Source: Rhizobium tropici CIAT 899
GTDB taxonomy: Bacteria > Pseudomonadota > Alphaproteobacteria > Rhizobiales > Rhizobiaceae
NCBI RefSeq assembly: GCF_000330885.1
Contig: NC_020062.1
Span: forward strand, 1,000,374 to 1,064,373
Length of the DNA stretch: 64,000 nt
Reading direction: 5' to 3'
The translations under genes were made by a program, and so were the position numbers. This document shows positions 46,101 through 55,226 of this stretch, piece by piece. The notes under the pieces are model-generated. The model was not told where the DNA came from. It searched no databases and saw only the letters and a list, made by a program, of their open reading frames with translations. The stretch's first letter is position 1. Each line of letters starts with the position of its first letter.

Positions 46101-46634
46101 ATGGCTTCCTCACTCTCAGCGCAGCAAAAAGCCTTGCGACGGTCGGAAAGCTTTCTGTCCGAGCTTGCCTCTCATGCGGACGAGTTGCTGCACGGCCAGG
46201 TCCATGAGCAATATGCCGCCATCTGCTACAGGAAGCTGCCCGAATGCGATGAAGCCGAGATGCTCGTCGTCACCAGCCGGGAAAGCGGCCGATGGGTCGT
46301 GCCGAAGGGCTGGCCGATCAAGGGCAAGAAGCCGCATGAAGTTGCTGCCATCGAGGCTTACGAAGAAGCCGGCGTACGCGGCAAGGTTAAGAAAAAGCCG
46401 TTCGGCTATTTCACCTATTTAAAGCAGCTTGCCGACGGCAATCGCGTCCCCTGCATTGTCGGGTTGCATCTGCTTGAGGTTGATCAGACCTTGCAGGATT
46501 TCCCGGAGCGAGGCCAGCGCCGTGTCGAGTGGGTTTCCTTCGTCGAAGCAGCCAACCGTGTGCGTGAACCGGAACTCAAGGGACTTTTGCTTGCGGCTGA
46601 GCGCAAAGTGCGCAAGGCAAAAGGCAGGAAGTGA
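46101..46634 (+). CDS. Nudix hydrolase
   Basis: This protein has 177 residues with a Nudix fold resembling the small diphosphoinositol polyphosphate/Ap4A-type hydrolases of alphaproteobacteria. The Nudix helix reads VVPKGWPIKGKKPHE followed by AAIEAYEEAGVRG: the EExG core is present, but Ile stands at the usual Arg of REUxEE. The C-terminus is basic (RKVRKAKGRK). Start is uncertain between ATG 46083 and 46101; neither has a good ribosome site, but a short upstream frame with one ends between them. A PHO-box-like site upstream hints at phosphate-starvation control. Substrate unknown. Confidence 0.85.
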   Translation: MASSLSAQQKALRRSESFLSELASHADELLHGQVHEQYAAICYRKLPECDEAEMLVVTSRESGRWVVPKGWPIKGKKPHEVAAIEAYEEAGVRGKVKKKPFGYFTYLKQLADGNRVPCIVGLHLLEVDQTLQDFPERGQRRVEWVSFVEAANRVREPELKGLLLAAERKVRKAKGRK

Positions 46635-46922
46635 TCGTCGCGTTCGCAGCCGGCCGGCAGCAACTGTCGCAAGATGACGCGCAGCACCGTTCATTCTTCT
46701 GTAACCATGACGTGTCGTCGCCATCACAGAATATTAAATTTCGAAATGAGCTGAGAGCCAAGCGATTGGCTGCTATGCGCCTGCGTGCTTGCCCTCGCCG
46801 CATTGATGCCTATATTGACGCAGCGTTCGGCCGCTTTTGTTTGGGCCGATTTGCCTCATGGCTGCAATAGCTGCCTTCACCCGGCAACGAATTGGCCGGC
46901 GGACTTTGGAAGGAGAAATTTC

Positions 46923-47168
46923 ATGTCCATTACTCCGAATAATATCGATAGTTCAAAGGTTTCTACCGTTCCTGATGGTGAGATCGCTGCTGCCGTGCGG
47001 CAGGCGCGTGAAGCCATTGGCTACACCGTTGACGACCTCTCGGAAACCTGCGGCCTCACCAGTGAGGAAATCATTGAAATCGAGGCTGGAGCCGAGGCCG
47101 ATCCGGCAAAACTTCGCCGTATTGCCACCGCATTGCAGGTTCCGCCATCGACTTTCTTCATCGTCTGA
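46923..47168 (+). CDS. Small XRE-family helix-turn-helix protein
   Basis: This protein has 81 residues, almost all a Cro/CI-type HTH domain (IAAAVRQAREAIGYTVDDLSETCGLTSEEIIEIEAGAEADPAKLRRIATALQV, about 20-73). ATG 46923 follows AAGGAGAAATTT. A protein with only the DNA-binding domain is probably a dimeric autoregulator or an antitoxin-like element; no toxin gene is next to it. The region around it is AT-richer than average and gene-poor. About 290 bp upstream hold no gene I can support. Confidence 0.83.
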   Translation: MSITPNNIDSSKVSTVPDGEIAAAVRQAREAIGYTVDDLSETCGLTSEEIIEIEAGAEADPAKLRRIATALQVPPSTFFIV

Positions 47169-47174
47169 GCAGGC

Positions 47175-47192
47175 GGCGCACTTCGGTGCGCC
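47175..47192 (+). terminator. Hairpin after the XRE gene
   Basis: GGCGCAC and GTGCGCC form a 7-bp stem with a stable TTCG loop, starting 6 bases after the stop codon. Only a weak pyrimidine-rich tail follows. Confidence 0.55.
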
Positions 47193-47540
47193 CCTTCAAG
47201 GTTCCGACAGCATTTTTCGTCGCAAAACATCGCAGATCTTGACGCGACATGCGTCGGGTTGGCGTGACGACTTCCGAAGAGCGCCTGTCGCTCTCATGCA
47301 TGTCTATCGGCTTTTTAAGCGAAAACTCCCATAATTATACATCGAAAATAAGCCAATATTCGTGTGATTTTATGAGTATTCGCTCTTTTTCCTGTCGCGA
47401 TACTGGTCAAAATCGTTTCAAAGCTTTAACCTGTACCAATCAAATACGCTTTATTAGTCGTACTTTTATCGAAGCAGCATGATACGGCACGCCTGCCGTA
47501 AGTGAGATGTATTCGATGACGCTCATTGGGACGTACAGGC
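47193..47540. other. AT-rich intergenic stretch, no gene seen
   Basis: The segment is clearly AT-richer than the window average from about 47310. It has no frame with coding character and no hairpin or repeat that stands out. It probably contains the promoter of the following DUF982-like gene. Lower GC could mark an old insertion. Confidence 0.5.
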
Positions 47541-48104
47541 ATGGGGCGGAATGATGAGAATGGCGGTGCCGACCTCGATCATGGTGAGCAGCTCGTTAAT
47601 TCAATCCCTATTGAAGTTCCCAGTCCTCAGACGAACGCGGATGACCGCCTGCCATTATCCCAGGAGCGAGCGCAAGCTGAAGGGAGTAGTTTGGATCGAG
47701 CGCCAGCTCAAGAGGACAAACTAGCGGCCCTGGACCAGATCGCTCGGGATATGACATTGCTCGCCACGCTTGTGACGAGACGGCGACGCGCGAAATCCGA
47801 AAACGCCGGAGATCAAGATCAGGCGCCGTCATTTGACGCCTCCAGCGATCCAGAGGAACTGGCATTCGCGCCTATCGGCATCGCGCCGCGTGATGGTGAC
47901 GAGCTTCAATTCATCGCTTCAATTGGCCAAGCGATCGAGTATCTCACAAGGCAATGGCCGACCCGTAGTGGAGATGCTTTCGAAGAAGCGTTACAAGCCT
48001 GTATCGAGGGCGTCAAAGGCAGAGCCTCACCTGAGCAGGTTCGCTCTGCTTTCCTGAAGGCCGCAGATGCGGTGAGTATACGCGTTGTTACGTCCGGCGA
48101 TTAA
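47541..48104 (+). CDS. Hypothetical protein with DUF982-like C-terminus
   Basis: This protein has 187 residues. The first half is hydrophilic and low in structure (rich in Asp, Glu, Gln and Ala). The C-terminal 70 residues (IGQAIEYLTRQWPTRSGDAFEEALQACIEGVKGRASPEQVRSAFLKAADAV) match the pattern of DUF982, small helical proteins expanded in rhizobia. ATG 47541 is the first in-frame ATG; the ribosome site is weak and a TTG at 47526 is possible. No function is known for DUF982. The gene is isolated. Confidence 0.6.
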   Translation: MGRNDENGGADLDHGEQLVNSIPIEVPSPQTNADDRLPLSQERAQAEGSSLDRAPAQEDKLAALDQIARDMTLLATLVTRRRRAKSENAGDQDQAPSFDASSDPEELAFAPIGIAPRDGDELQFIASIGQAIEYLTRQWPTRSGDAFEEALQACIEGVKGRASPEQVRSAFLKAADAVSIRVVTSGD

Positions 48105-49006
48105 AGCCCGGCTGTTAAACCTTCCCGTCCCCTGAAATCACAGAGCATCACAGCGTGTGCGAGAAAAGACGCAACTGCATGTGAGCCGCGCCAGTGCAGC
48201 GCAAACGAGGAGGCCCGACCGGTGCTTGAAGCAAGGCGACCGGGCCTCCCGTCCATCGCAAATTGGCGGTTGCGATAGCTACAAAGATGTGGCTTTTCAC
48301 CGTCCTGTCGTCCATACGCAAAGCGACAGCGGAGGTCCGATTACGCCTGGCGTTGGAAAGCCGGTTTTAAAGTAAGCCGATACCTAACGCCGGCACGCCA
48401 CTTGTCTCGCAATGCTGCAGCCCGAGGTGCCCAGTTCTTCTCCTGCTTGAATGCAATGGCGAGCACAGATCATATACGTCTGCTTTCGCGCATGCTCTGC
48501 CAGCAGATTCTTTCCGAAAGGGATGTTGGGGCAGGGCATTGAGCGCAGTTGGGAGGCCAGACGTTCCTTCAAAGGGTCCGCCCCGTCAGGCCTCCCGGCG
48601 CAGCAGATTGATATCTGCGTTAGCGCTCGAAACCTGCAGAACGGTGCGTGGACTGTCTATATCGAAAGCGACGGGTTGCATCCAATTACGTCACCGGAAA
48701 TTGACGGCGGCCTTTTGCCGACGAAACAAGTTATTCGCATGCAGCGACGCGAAGCCCGCCTTCCGATTCTATACCGTGTCGATCGGCAACGGTAGATTCC
48801 GGAATATTTGCGTGATCCCACAGTATAGAATCACCATTACCTCAATACATATTGCGACAGCGTTATACAAATAATGTATAGTTTATAAAAATATTTATTA
48901 GCAATCACGTATTTACAGCTATAATCACGCCGATATTATGGCTTCAACGTGAACTCTCACAAGTTACATGTTGAATCTCGTGAATTCCTTTAAGGAGAAT
49001 TTTCGA
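48105..49006. other. 900-bp gene-poor stretch with two GGAGGCC-armed hairpins
   Basis: No frame here looks coding; the longest (48451-48795) has no recognisable features. Two strong inverted repeats stand out. The first is 48209-48217 with 48241-48249 (GGAGGCCCG and its complement). The second is 48551-48563 with 48584-48596 (GGGAGGCC-A-GACG and its complement, one A-A mismatch). From about 48800 the sequence becomes very AT-rich up to the beta-barrel gene and probably contains its promoter. Confidence 0.55.
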
Positions 49007-49699
49007 ATGCGCAAGTTTTTGGGATCCACCGTTTTCCTGATGGCGGCGGTTGCGGGGAGTACCGTTTATGCAGCAGACCTTGCGGTTTCCACACCGCCTC
49101 AAGCTCCCGTGGAAGCGGCGCCGGTATTTTCTTGGACCGGCTTCTATGTGGGTGTGAATGCCGGCGGCGGTTTCGGCGGTAACGACACTGTCGGTTTCCA
49201 TTCGTTCGGAGATTATCTTGGCAGGTATGGCAAGCTTGAGGGATCCGGTTTTCTCGGTGGTGGTCAAATCGGCTACAACTATCAGTTCGATCCCAACTGG
49301 GTAGTCGGCCTTGAAGCTGATTTCCAAGGTGCTGACATCAGCGATTCCTTCCGAACCGACATCGCAAGCGCGTCTTCCAAGATCGATTGGTACGGCACCG
49401 TTCGTCCTCGCATCGGTTATGCCTATGACAACACCTTGTTCTACGGAACCGGCGGCTTCGCCTATGGACACGTCAAATACAAGGGCGCGTTGGCCGGCGT
49501 AAGCTTCGACGATGACAAGACCGAGGCCGGCTGGACTATCGGTGCCGGTGTGGAACATGCTTTCACCGACCATGTGACAGCAAAACTCGAATATCAGTAT
49601 GTTGATTTCGGCAGCAGCAACATGGGTGGGGATCTCCTCAACTCCAAGGCCAGCCTTGATTTTCATGCCATTCGGGTGGGTCTGAACTACAAGTTCTGA
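49007..49699 (+). CDS. Outer-membrane beta-barrel protein, Omp25/Omp31-like
   Basis: This protein has 230 residues with a Sec signal peptide (FLGSTVFLMAAVAGSTVYA, cleavage before ADLAV). It then has WTGFYVGVNAGGGFGG, alternating beta strands and a C-terminal AIRVGLNYKF with the terminal Phe typical of outer-membrane proteins. This is the porin/Omp25 family abundant in Rhizobiales. ATG 49007 follows AAGGAGA. The promoter region is extremely AT-rich. It lies 52 bp before the Hint-domain gene, perhaps co-transcribed. Confidence 0.92.
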   Translation: MRKFLGSTVFLMAAVAGSTVYAADLAVSTPPQAPVEAAPVFSWTGFYVGVNAGGGFGGNDTVGFHSFGDYLGRYGKLEGSGFLGGGQIGYNYQFDPNWVVGLEADFQGADISDSFRTDIASASSKIDWYGTVRPRIGYAYDNTLFYGTGGFAYGHVKYKGALAGVSFDDDKTEAGWTIGAGVEHAFTDHVTAKLEYQYVDFGSSNMGGDLLNSKASLDFHAIRVGLNYKF

Positions 49700-49751
49700 C
49701 GGCAGATTTGCCTTGAAAACAACGTGTTAATCCAATGGAGAGGGTAATAAC

Positions 49752-50942
49752 ATGGCTTTGATTGACGTAAATCTAGTCAACAACGGTACGACCACGATCA
49801 ACAGTAGCAATGCCGGCGGTCCGTCAGACACGCTCCAGCTGAACCTGGTTTCCAACGGCACGGTCATAGTGGACGGTGTCAATGTCGATATCAGCAGTTT
49901 CGTCGGTACCGGCGCGCTGTCGAGTACGACGATCGAAGCGATCAACGGCGCAAACGTGACGATCAATGCCGGTCTTGCCAATATCGGAGCCGGTTCGACC
50001 TATACCTATGCCATCGGCGCTGGCTCCAGCATCAACGTCGAAGCCGGTCTGCTCAACGTCGGTTTGCTGAACGGCGTCACCGTGGACTTTGCTAGTGCTA
50101 ATGGCACCGGTCTGTTCTCATACAATCCCGGTCTCGTCAATTTGAACATTTCGACGCCACCGAACGTGACAAACGTTCAATCCGGCGACAAAATCGAGAT
50201 CGTCGGTTCGAACTTTGTCGGCCAGTCGGGAAATACCGTCACCTTCTATACCGATTCGCTTCATCTCTTTGCGATTGGCTCCTATACGATCCCGGCCGGC
50301 GTCACTTATACCTATGACGGAGGCACCGACACGCTGACCTTCACGAGCTGCTTCCTGCGCGGCACGCTCATTCGTACGCCGGAGGGAGATACGCCGATCG
50401 AGGATTTGCGGGTCGGCGATCTTGTGGTCACTCACAAGGGCGTCGCGGAAATCAAATGGGTCGGTCGTCGGCGCCTCGATCCGAAAGCCATCGACAAGCC
50501 TCGCGATACCCTTCCTATCCGTATCCAGTCCGGGGCATTTGCCGAAAACGTCCCCTCGCAGGATCTCTATGTCTCTCCGGATCACTGCATGTTCCTGGAG
50601 GAGTCTCTGATCCCCGCCAAATTCCTGGTCAACGGCACCACCGTTACTCAGGAGGGAACGCTCGCACCTTTCGAATATTTCCATATCGAACTGGAGCAGC
50701 ACTCGATCATTCTCGCCGAAGGCGCTCCAACGGAAACCTACCTGGATCTCGGTGGCCGTATGTCCTTCCTTGAGCCGGGCGTCCTGCGGTTCGGCGCGAT
50801 GTCGGGCACGGCAACACGCAACTGGAACGACTGGTGCTATCCTCCAGTCTATGCCGGCAAGGTGTTGGAGCAAGCCCGCACGATCCTCGAACGGCGAGCC
50901 GAGGAACTGGGTTACATCGTTCAGGATGCGCAAGCATCCTGA
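49752..50942 (+). CDS. Hint-domain (Hedgehog/intein) protein with beta-rich N-terminal domain
   Basis: This protein has 396 residues. Residues 1 to about 195 are rich in Asn, Thr, Gly and Val in short beta-like repeats (INGANVTINAG, LLNVGLLNGVTVDF), with no signal peptide. A Hint_2-type domain begins at Cys200 (CFLRGTLIRTPEGDTPIEDLRVGDLVVT) and includes VSPDHCMFLEESLIPAKFLVNG. Hint domains perform N-S acyl shifts at the first Cys and can release or join the upstream segment. The N-terminus could be a type I secretion passenger or surface protein; export is inferred. GAGAGGG precedes ATG 49752. The next gene begins the polysaccharide region. Confidence 0.82.
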   Translation: MALIDVNLVNNGTTTINSSNAGGPSDTLQLNLVSNGTVIVDGVNVDISSFVGTGALSSTTIEAINGANVTINAGLANIGAGSTYTYAIGAGSSINVEAGLLNVGLLNGVTVDFASANGTGLFSYNPGLVNLNISTPPNVTNVQSGDKIEIVGSNFVGQSGNTVTFYTDSLHLFAIGSYTIPAGVTYTYDGGTDTLTFTSCFLRGTLIRTPEGDTPIEDLRVGDLVVTHKGVAEIKWVGRRRLDPKAIDKPRDTLPIRIQSGAFAENVPSQDLYVSPDHCMFLEESLIPAKFLVNGTTVTQEGTLAPFEYFHIELEQHSIILAEGAPTETYLDLGGRMSFLEPGVLRFGAMSGTATRNWNDWCYPPVYAGKVLEQARTILERRAEELGYIVQDAQAS

Positions 50943-50961
50943 TGCTCGAATGCAAAGCGAA

Positions 50962-50987
50962 CTGCGGGCGGTTAAGACTGCCCGCAG
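50962..50987 (+). terminator. Hairpin after the Hint-domain gene
   Basis: CTGCGGGC and GCCCGCAG form an 8-bp stem over a 10-nt loop, starting 20 bases after the stop codon. No T-tract is visible. Confidence 0.45.
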
Positions 50988-51102
50988 GCGATTGAAGCGG
51001 GATGTTGACGTGTCGGTCCCGTCTCGACTTTCGTATGACCGAGAAACTCTTAGCCCAAAAAATATCGTTCATTTTTTTGTTTTCAGCGCTTGGGAGTACT
51101 GA

Positions 51103-53421
51103 ATGCGCCATGACGATGCTGTCTCGCCCTACTTGCTCGATGCAGACCGCATCGATGAGCGATCGCTGATCGGAAAATTTGCCGGCAAGACAGTTTTCTT
51201 CGACGGAGTGTTCAAAGGCGATTACAGCCTGGCGATCGTCAATCGCCACCTTGCGCAGGCGCTCATCGATTTGGGCGTCAATCTCATTTGTCATACGGCC
51301 GAAGACGATTGGCAGAGCGATGTCAACCTGGCGACGGCACCGGATATCATCCGCCGCATGCGCGATGACTACCCGTTCAAAGAGACCTTTGACATCCATC
51401 TTCGCAATACCTGGCCCCCGGTGACCCATAACATGGTCGGACGGCAGAATGCCTATGTTGCCTTTGCCTGGGAGGAGCTCGAATTTCCGCAATACCTGGT
51501 GGATCGCTTTAACCGCGATCTCGACCTTGTGACCGTCATTTCGAATTTCGTTCGCGACAGTTTCGCGCGGTCCGGCGTCACAATACCGGTGGAAGTTACC
51601 GGAAATGGCTGTGATCATCTCTCGGCCCTTGCTGACGACGTGCCATCCCCATTGCCCGAAAGCAGACGCAGACGCATTCTGCATGTCTCTTCCTGCTTTC
51701 CGCGCAAGGGTGTCGACGTCCTGATCGATGCGTTCCTGGACAGCTTCCGTGCGGATGATCCGGTCGAACTGGTAATCAAGACTTTTCCAAATCCGAATAA
51801 TATCTCGGCATCTGTTCTGGCCGACAGGCGCGACAAGCTCGCCGATGCTCCCCCCATCACCATCATCGACAAGCATTACAATCCAAGCCAGCTCCGCGCG
51901 CTCTATCGATCCGCCGCGATGTTGGTGGCGCCAAGCCGGGGCGAGGGTTTCGGCTTGCCGTTGGCGGAAGCTATGCTGCTCGATGTTCCCGTTGTCACCA
52001 CGAATTACAGCGGCCAGCTCGATTTCTGCCGTCCCGACACGGCTTGGCTGGTCGATTGCCATATGTCGGCATCTCAGGCTCATGTGGCTGGCTCTCATAG
52101 TCTTTGGGCCGAACCCTCTGTGCAGCATCTCGGAGCGCAGATGCGCGCCGTGCTCGACCATCCCGATGAGGCCCAAAGCCGAACGCAAAAGGCGAAATCA
52201 TTGTTGAAAGCGCATTTCAGCTGGAGATCGGTCGCTATCCGTACCCTGAGCGCTCTTGCAAAATCCGCGCGGACAGCGGCCCAACCACGGCAGGATTGGA
52301 CCATCGATCTCATCTCCTCCTGGCAACAGCAGTGCGGTATCGCCACCTATTCGCAGCACCTCTATAGCGCGCCCGCATTCGAGGGCAGGATCGAGCATAT
52401 CTTTGCCCGGCGGATCATGGACGATGCGCTGCCCGAAGCGCCCGTTGATATGATCGAGGCAACACCGCACAGCATGTCGCGGCTGTGGGGCTATGATCTT
52501 GCTTCGCTCAAACGCCTGGCTGGGCGGCTGGAGCAGGGACGCGGCGATGTCTTATGGATGCAACATCATCCGGGGCATTTCTCAACACCGGACATGGAAT
52601 TACTGGCCCAGCCGATCGCAGCAACCAGTCATCGGCTGCGCGTGCTGACCATGCATAGCGTGAAAGAGGCGCTGCGCGGTGGATCACTCGACTGGACCCG
52701 CGCATTCGACATCGTCTTCCTGCATTCGGCAGAGGATGCAGCAGCCGTTTCGGCTGCCGGCCACCCGAACCCGATCGTCATACCGCACGGCGTTCTCTTG
52801 GCGCCGGAAGATGCACCTGCACCCCACCCGTCGCATTTCACCATCGGTTCCTTCGGGTTCCTGATGCCCCACAAGAATATCGACCGTCTGGTATTGGCCT
52901 TTGCGGAGGCATTGAACTACGAGCCGAGGCTACGCCTCAAGTTGTTCAACTGCATGGTGCCCAACGATGAATCGCGCGCGGTACGCGCCGTGATCGAAAA
53001 TCTGATCGCCTATCTCGGACTATCCGACAAGATCACCGCGCGTTTCGACTTCATTCCGGAAAGAGAGTTGCGTCTCGAACTTATGACCTGCGACCTGCTT
53101 TCTTTCCTGTATGGCCACTCGACCGAAACGGCGACCGGGGCAGCGCGTATCGCAATGAGCGTTGGCCGCCCGCTGCTTTGCTCTCGCTCTCCCGTTCTTC
53201 GCGACTTGTGGCCGTTCAGTCACGTCGTGAGAAGCACCGAGATAGAGTGTATCGCGGAAGCGTTTCTCAGCCTTGCTCAAAATCCCTCGCTGCTCTCGAT
53301 GTTGGATCGAGACCGCAGCCAGGCCGCCCACTGGTATTCCTATCCGCGCACTGCCGCGCGGCATGTCACAGCCATCGAGAAGATGTTGGGGGAAGATATT
53401 GACCATCGCCGAGTTGCATAG
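51103..53421 (+). CDS. Glycosyltransferase with two GT4-like modules
   Basis: This protein has 772 residues. The first module (about 25-400) contains the GT-B signature LHVSSCFPRKGVDVLIDAF and SRGEGFGLPLAEAMLLDVPVV, the Glu-x7-Glu donor-binding motif. The second module (about 400-770) has IGSFGFLMPHKNIDRLVLAF and a weaker C-terminal part (LYGHSTETATGAARIAMSVGRPLL), so it may be degenerate. ATG 51103 follows GGGAG. It probably transfers sugars during surface polysaccharide synthesis at the cytoplasmic face. The following gene overlaps its end by 23 bp. Confidence 0.88.
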   Translation: MRHDDAVSPYLLDADRIDERSLIGKFAGKTVFFDGVFKGDYSLAIVNRHLAQALIDLGVNLICHTAEDDWQSDVNLATAPDIIRRMRDDYPFKETFDIHLRNTWPPVTHNMVGRQNAYVAFAWEELEFPQYLVDRFNRDLDLVTVISNFVRDSFARSGVTIPVEVTGNGCDHLSALADDVPSPLPESRRRRILHVSSCFPRKGVDVLIDAFLDSFRADDPVELVIKTFPNPNNISASVLADRRDKLADAPPITIIDKHYNPSQLRALYRSAAMLVAPSRGEGFGLPLAEAMLLDVPVVTTNYSGQLDFCRPDTAWLVDCHMSASQAHVAGSHSLWAEPSVQHLGAQMRAVLDHPDEAQSRTQKAKSLLKAHFSWRSVAIRTLSALAKSARTAAQPRQDWTIDLISSWQQQCGIATYSQHLYSAPAFEGRIEHIFARRIMDDALPEAPVDMIEATPHSMSRLWGYDLASLKRLAGRLEQGRGDVLWMQHHPGHFSTPDMELLAQPIAATSHRLRVLTMHSVKEALRGGSLDWTRAFDIVFLHSAEDAAAVSAAGHPNPIVIPHGVLLAPEDAPAPHPSHFTIGSFGFLMPHKNIDRLVLAFAEALNYEPRLRLKLFNCMVPNDESRAVRAVIENLIAYLGLSDKITARFDFIPERELRLELMTCDLLSFLYGHSTETATGAARIAMSVGRPLLCSRSPVLRDLWPFSHVVRSTEIECIAEAFLSLAQNPSLLSMLDRDRSQAAHWYSYPRTAARHVTAIEKMLGEDIDHRRVA

Positions 53422-54376
53422 GCAGCCTTTGAGCTCGCTGCCGAAAGACGTGTTCTCCTTGCCCGCGGAATCCTTCATCGACGCCTGGGCAAAGGCATTG
53501 GACCTGACGGAGGCCGATCTGACAGCCGACGATCGTCTTTCGCTTGCAAATGCCATTCGCGGCGGCACCAGTCGGCTGCGTGTGGTGGACGCGCTGAAGG
53601 CTCGCCGTCCCGCCCCGCAATCATTGAACGGCCTGTCCGGCCTGCATGCATTGCGTCGGGAACCGGACCAGTTCGCCATGGTGGAGAATTTCGTTCGATT
53701 CGCGAAAGACGATGACCCGGCTTTCCTGCGTCATGCATTTTCGCGGATCTGCGGCCGCGATCCGACATCCGCCGAGCGGTTAGGGATGGAGTTCGACCTT
53801 AGGCGCGGCGTCCTTAAGCGAAGAGACGTGGTGAAGCGGATTGTCGCCATCGCGCGCCGGGATGGCAAGACAGCGTATTGGGATACGCTGCTGCCCGAAG
53901 ATGACGATGACACGCATGAGCTGCCCGATGCCTCCAACGCAAACATCACGCCGTCGGGGCTGCTGATCAATCCGGATGGTCAGGCGATGCTCGTCTTTGT
54001 GCGTGAGGTCGAAAACGTCGGCTGGATGATCGCTCCAGATCTCCTGTGCCAACCGCTGCAGATCAATGACGGCAGCTGGACGGTGCAGTCGGGCTGGCTG
54101 TTGACAGGTCCCAAGCGCAGCATGGCGGAAGGCGACTGGTTGCTGGATCTCGACATTATCCAACCGCAAACGGCCAGGCTTGATATCGAGATCGTCGCCA
54201 ATTCAGGTCTCGATTTTCTACAGGTCATGACGCTGGTCGGTTCGTTCTCCGGAACCGTGTGTGTGGCCATCAAGCGGGAACATCGTTTCATCGAATTGCG
54301 TGTTCGCATTCACGAGCGCTCTCCCGAAGACCGCTGGCTGCGTCCTCGAAACATTTCGATGCGGCGCGTATCATGA
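53399..54376 (+). CDS. Polysaccharide-cluster protein with DUF4214-like segment, function unknown
   Basis: This protein has about 325 residues and probably starts at TTG 53399 behind GGGGAAGA, overlapping the glycosyltransferase end. A helical segment at about 100-150 (AFLRHAFSRICGRDPTSAERLGMEFDLRRGVLKRRDVVKRI) resembles DUF4214, with the consensus RxLGRxPxxxE partly kept. The C-terminal half is beta-rich (NGSWTVQSGWLL, ADLDIIQPQTARLDIEIVANSG). DUF4214 is found in bacterial surface and glycan-related proteins. It overlaps the TPR gene by ATGA. The start is uncertain. Confidence 0.68.
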   Translation: MTIAELHRQPLSSLPKDVFSLPAESFIDAWAKALDLTEADLTADDRLSLANAIRGGTSRLRVVDALKARRPAPQSLNGLSGLHALRREPDQFAMVENFVRFAKDDDPAFLRHAFSRICGRDPTSAERLGMEFDLRRGVLKRRDVVKRIVAIARRDGKTAYWDTLLPEDDDDTHELPDASNANITPSGLLINPDGQAMLVFVREVENVGWMIAPDLLCQPLQINDGSWTVQSGWLLTGPKRSMAEGDWLLDLDIIQPQTARLDIEIVANSGLDFLQVMTLVGSFSGTVCVAIKREHRFIELRVRIHERSPEDRWLRPRNISMRRVS

Positions 54377-55218
54377 GACGAGAACTGAGATTTGCATCGA
54401 CGCTCCTGCGCGTCGGCCAGGCGGAGAAAGAGGCGGCCGAAGCGGATACGCCAATCAATGCTCTCGCCGCGGCAGATGCCGCGCGCGATCGGCGCGATTG
54501 GGCGGCGGCCGCCTTCTATTATCAGCAGGCGCTGAAGCAAAATCCCGCGCGAGTATCGCTATTCGTTCAGCTGGGGCATGCCCACAAGGAGAATGGCGAT
54601 TTCGATGCGGCGCTTGAGGCATACCAGCACTTCCTCGCGGAAGAGCCCGACGATATCGACATTCACCTCCAACTCGGGCATCTCTACAATCGGATGAATA
54701 AGTGGGAATCCGCGCTTCAATGGTACGAGCAAGCCCATGTTCTCGCGCCCGCTAATGCTGATATCGCCGCTCATCTGGAGTCGGCGCGTCTTCGATTTTC
54801 GCGCATCGATATAGAGCGCAAACGCCAGAACGCGATGGAATTGCTTCAGTCGCGGCGCTGGCATCAAGCGCGGGCGCAATTGTACGATCTCGTGGAGACG
54901 GATGGCGAAATCGATCTGATTGCCGTTTACGCCAACGCGACCAAGGAAGCCGGCGATTTCGACGAAGCGCTGAGGCTCTACGATGTCTATCGTGAATATG
55001 CGCAAAACCTCGATGCAGCCTCAGTGATCGACGTCGAAATCCAGACTGCGCATCTGTACAAGGCCATGCGGGATATCGATGCTGCCTTGCGATATTACAT
55101 TCGCGCACGCGATGCGGAGTTCAGTCTCTATGGCCATGTTACGCCGGATTCGATCGCCAGCCGAGAAATCCGCGCCTGCATGGCGGAGATTTATACCTGC
55201 TTCTGGCATCCTGATTGA
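54373..55218 (+). CDS. TPR-repeat protein
   Basis: This protein has 281 residues with at least three tetratricopeptide repeats (about 30-135: AAAFYYQQALKQNPARVSLFVQLGHAHKENGDFDAALEAY and following). A second helical array follows at about 160-270 (DEALRLYDVYREYAQ, AALRYYIRARDAEF). There is no signal peptide. ATG 54373 overlaps the preceding stop. It probably acts as a protein-protein adaptor in polysaccharide assembly or in regulation of the adjacent glycosyltransferase. It ends 8 bp before the convergent KpsE-like gene. Confidence 0.85.
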   Translation: MRRELRFASTLLRVGQAEKEAAEADTPINALAAADAARDRRDWAAAAFYYQQALKQNPARVSLFVQLGHAHKENGDFDAALEAYQHFLAEEPDDIDIHLQLGHLYNRMNKWESALQWYEQAHVLAPANADIAAHLESARLRFSRIDIERKRQNAMELLQSRRWHQARAQLYDLVETDGEIDLIAVYANATKEAGDFDEALRLYDVYREYAQNLDAASVIDVEIQTAHLYKAMRDIDAALRYYIRARDAEFSLYGHVTPDSIASREIRACMAEIYTCFWHPD

Positions 55219-55226
55219 TATCGGGA

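Noticed and set aside
47193..47540. Insertion sequence or prophage remnant in the AT-rich gap
   Set aside because: No inverted terminal repeats, transposase motifs or target duplications found.
48451..48795. 114-codon frame in the gene-poor stretch
   Set aside because: No ribosome site, no recognised family, and the first part overlaps the strong hairpin at 48551-48596.
50707..52188. 493-codon minus-strand frame
   Set aside because: Antisense to the Hint-domain protein and the glycosyltransferase.
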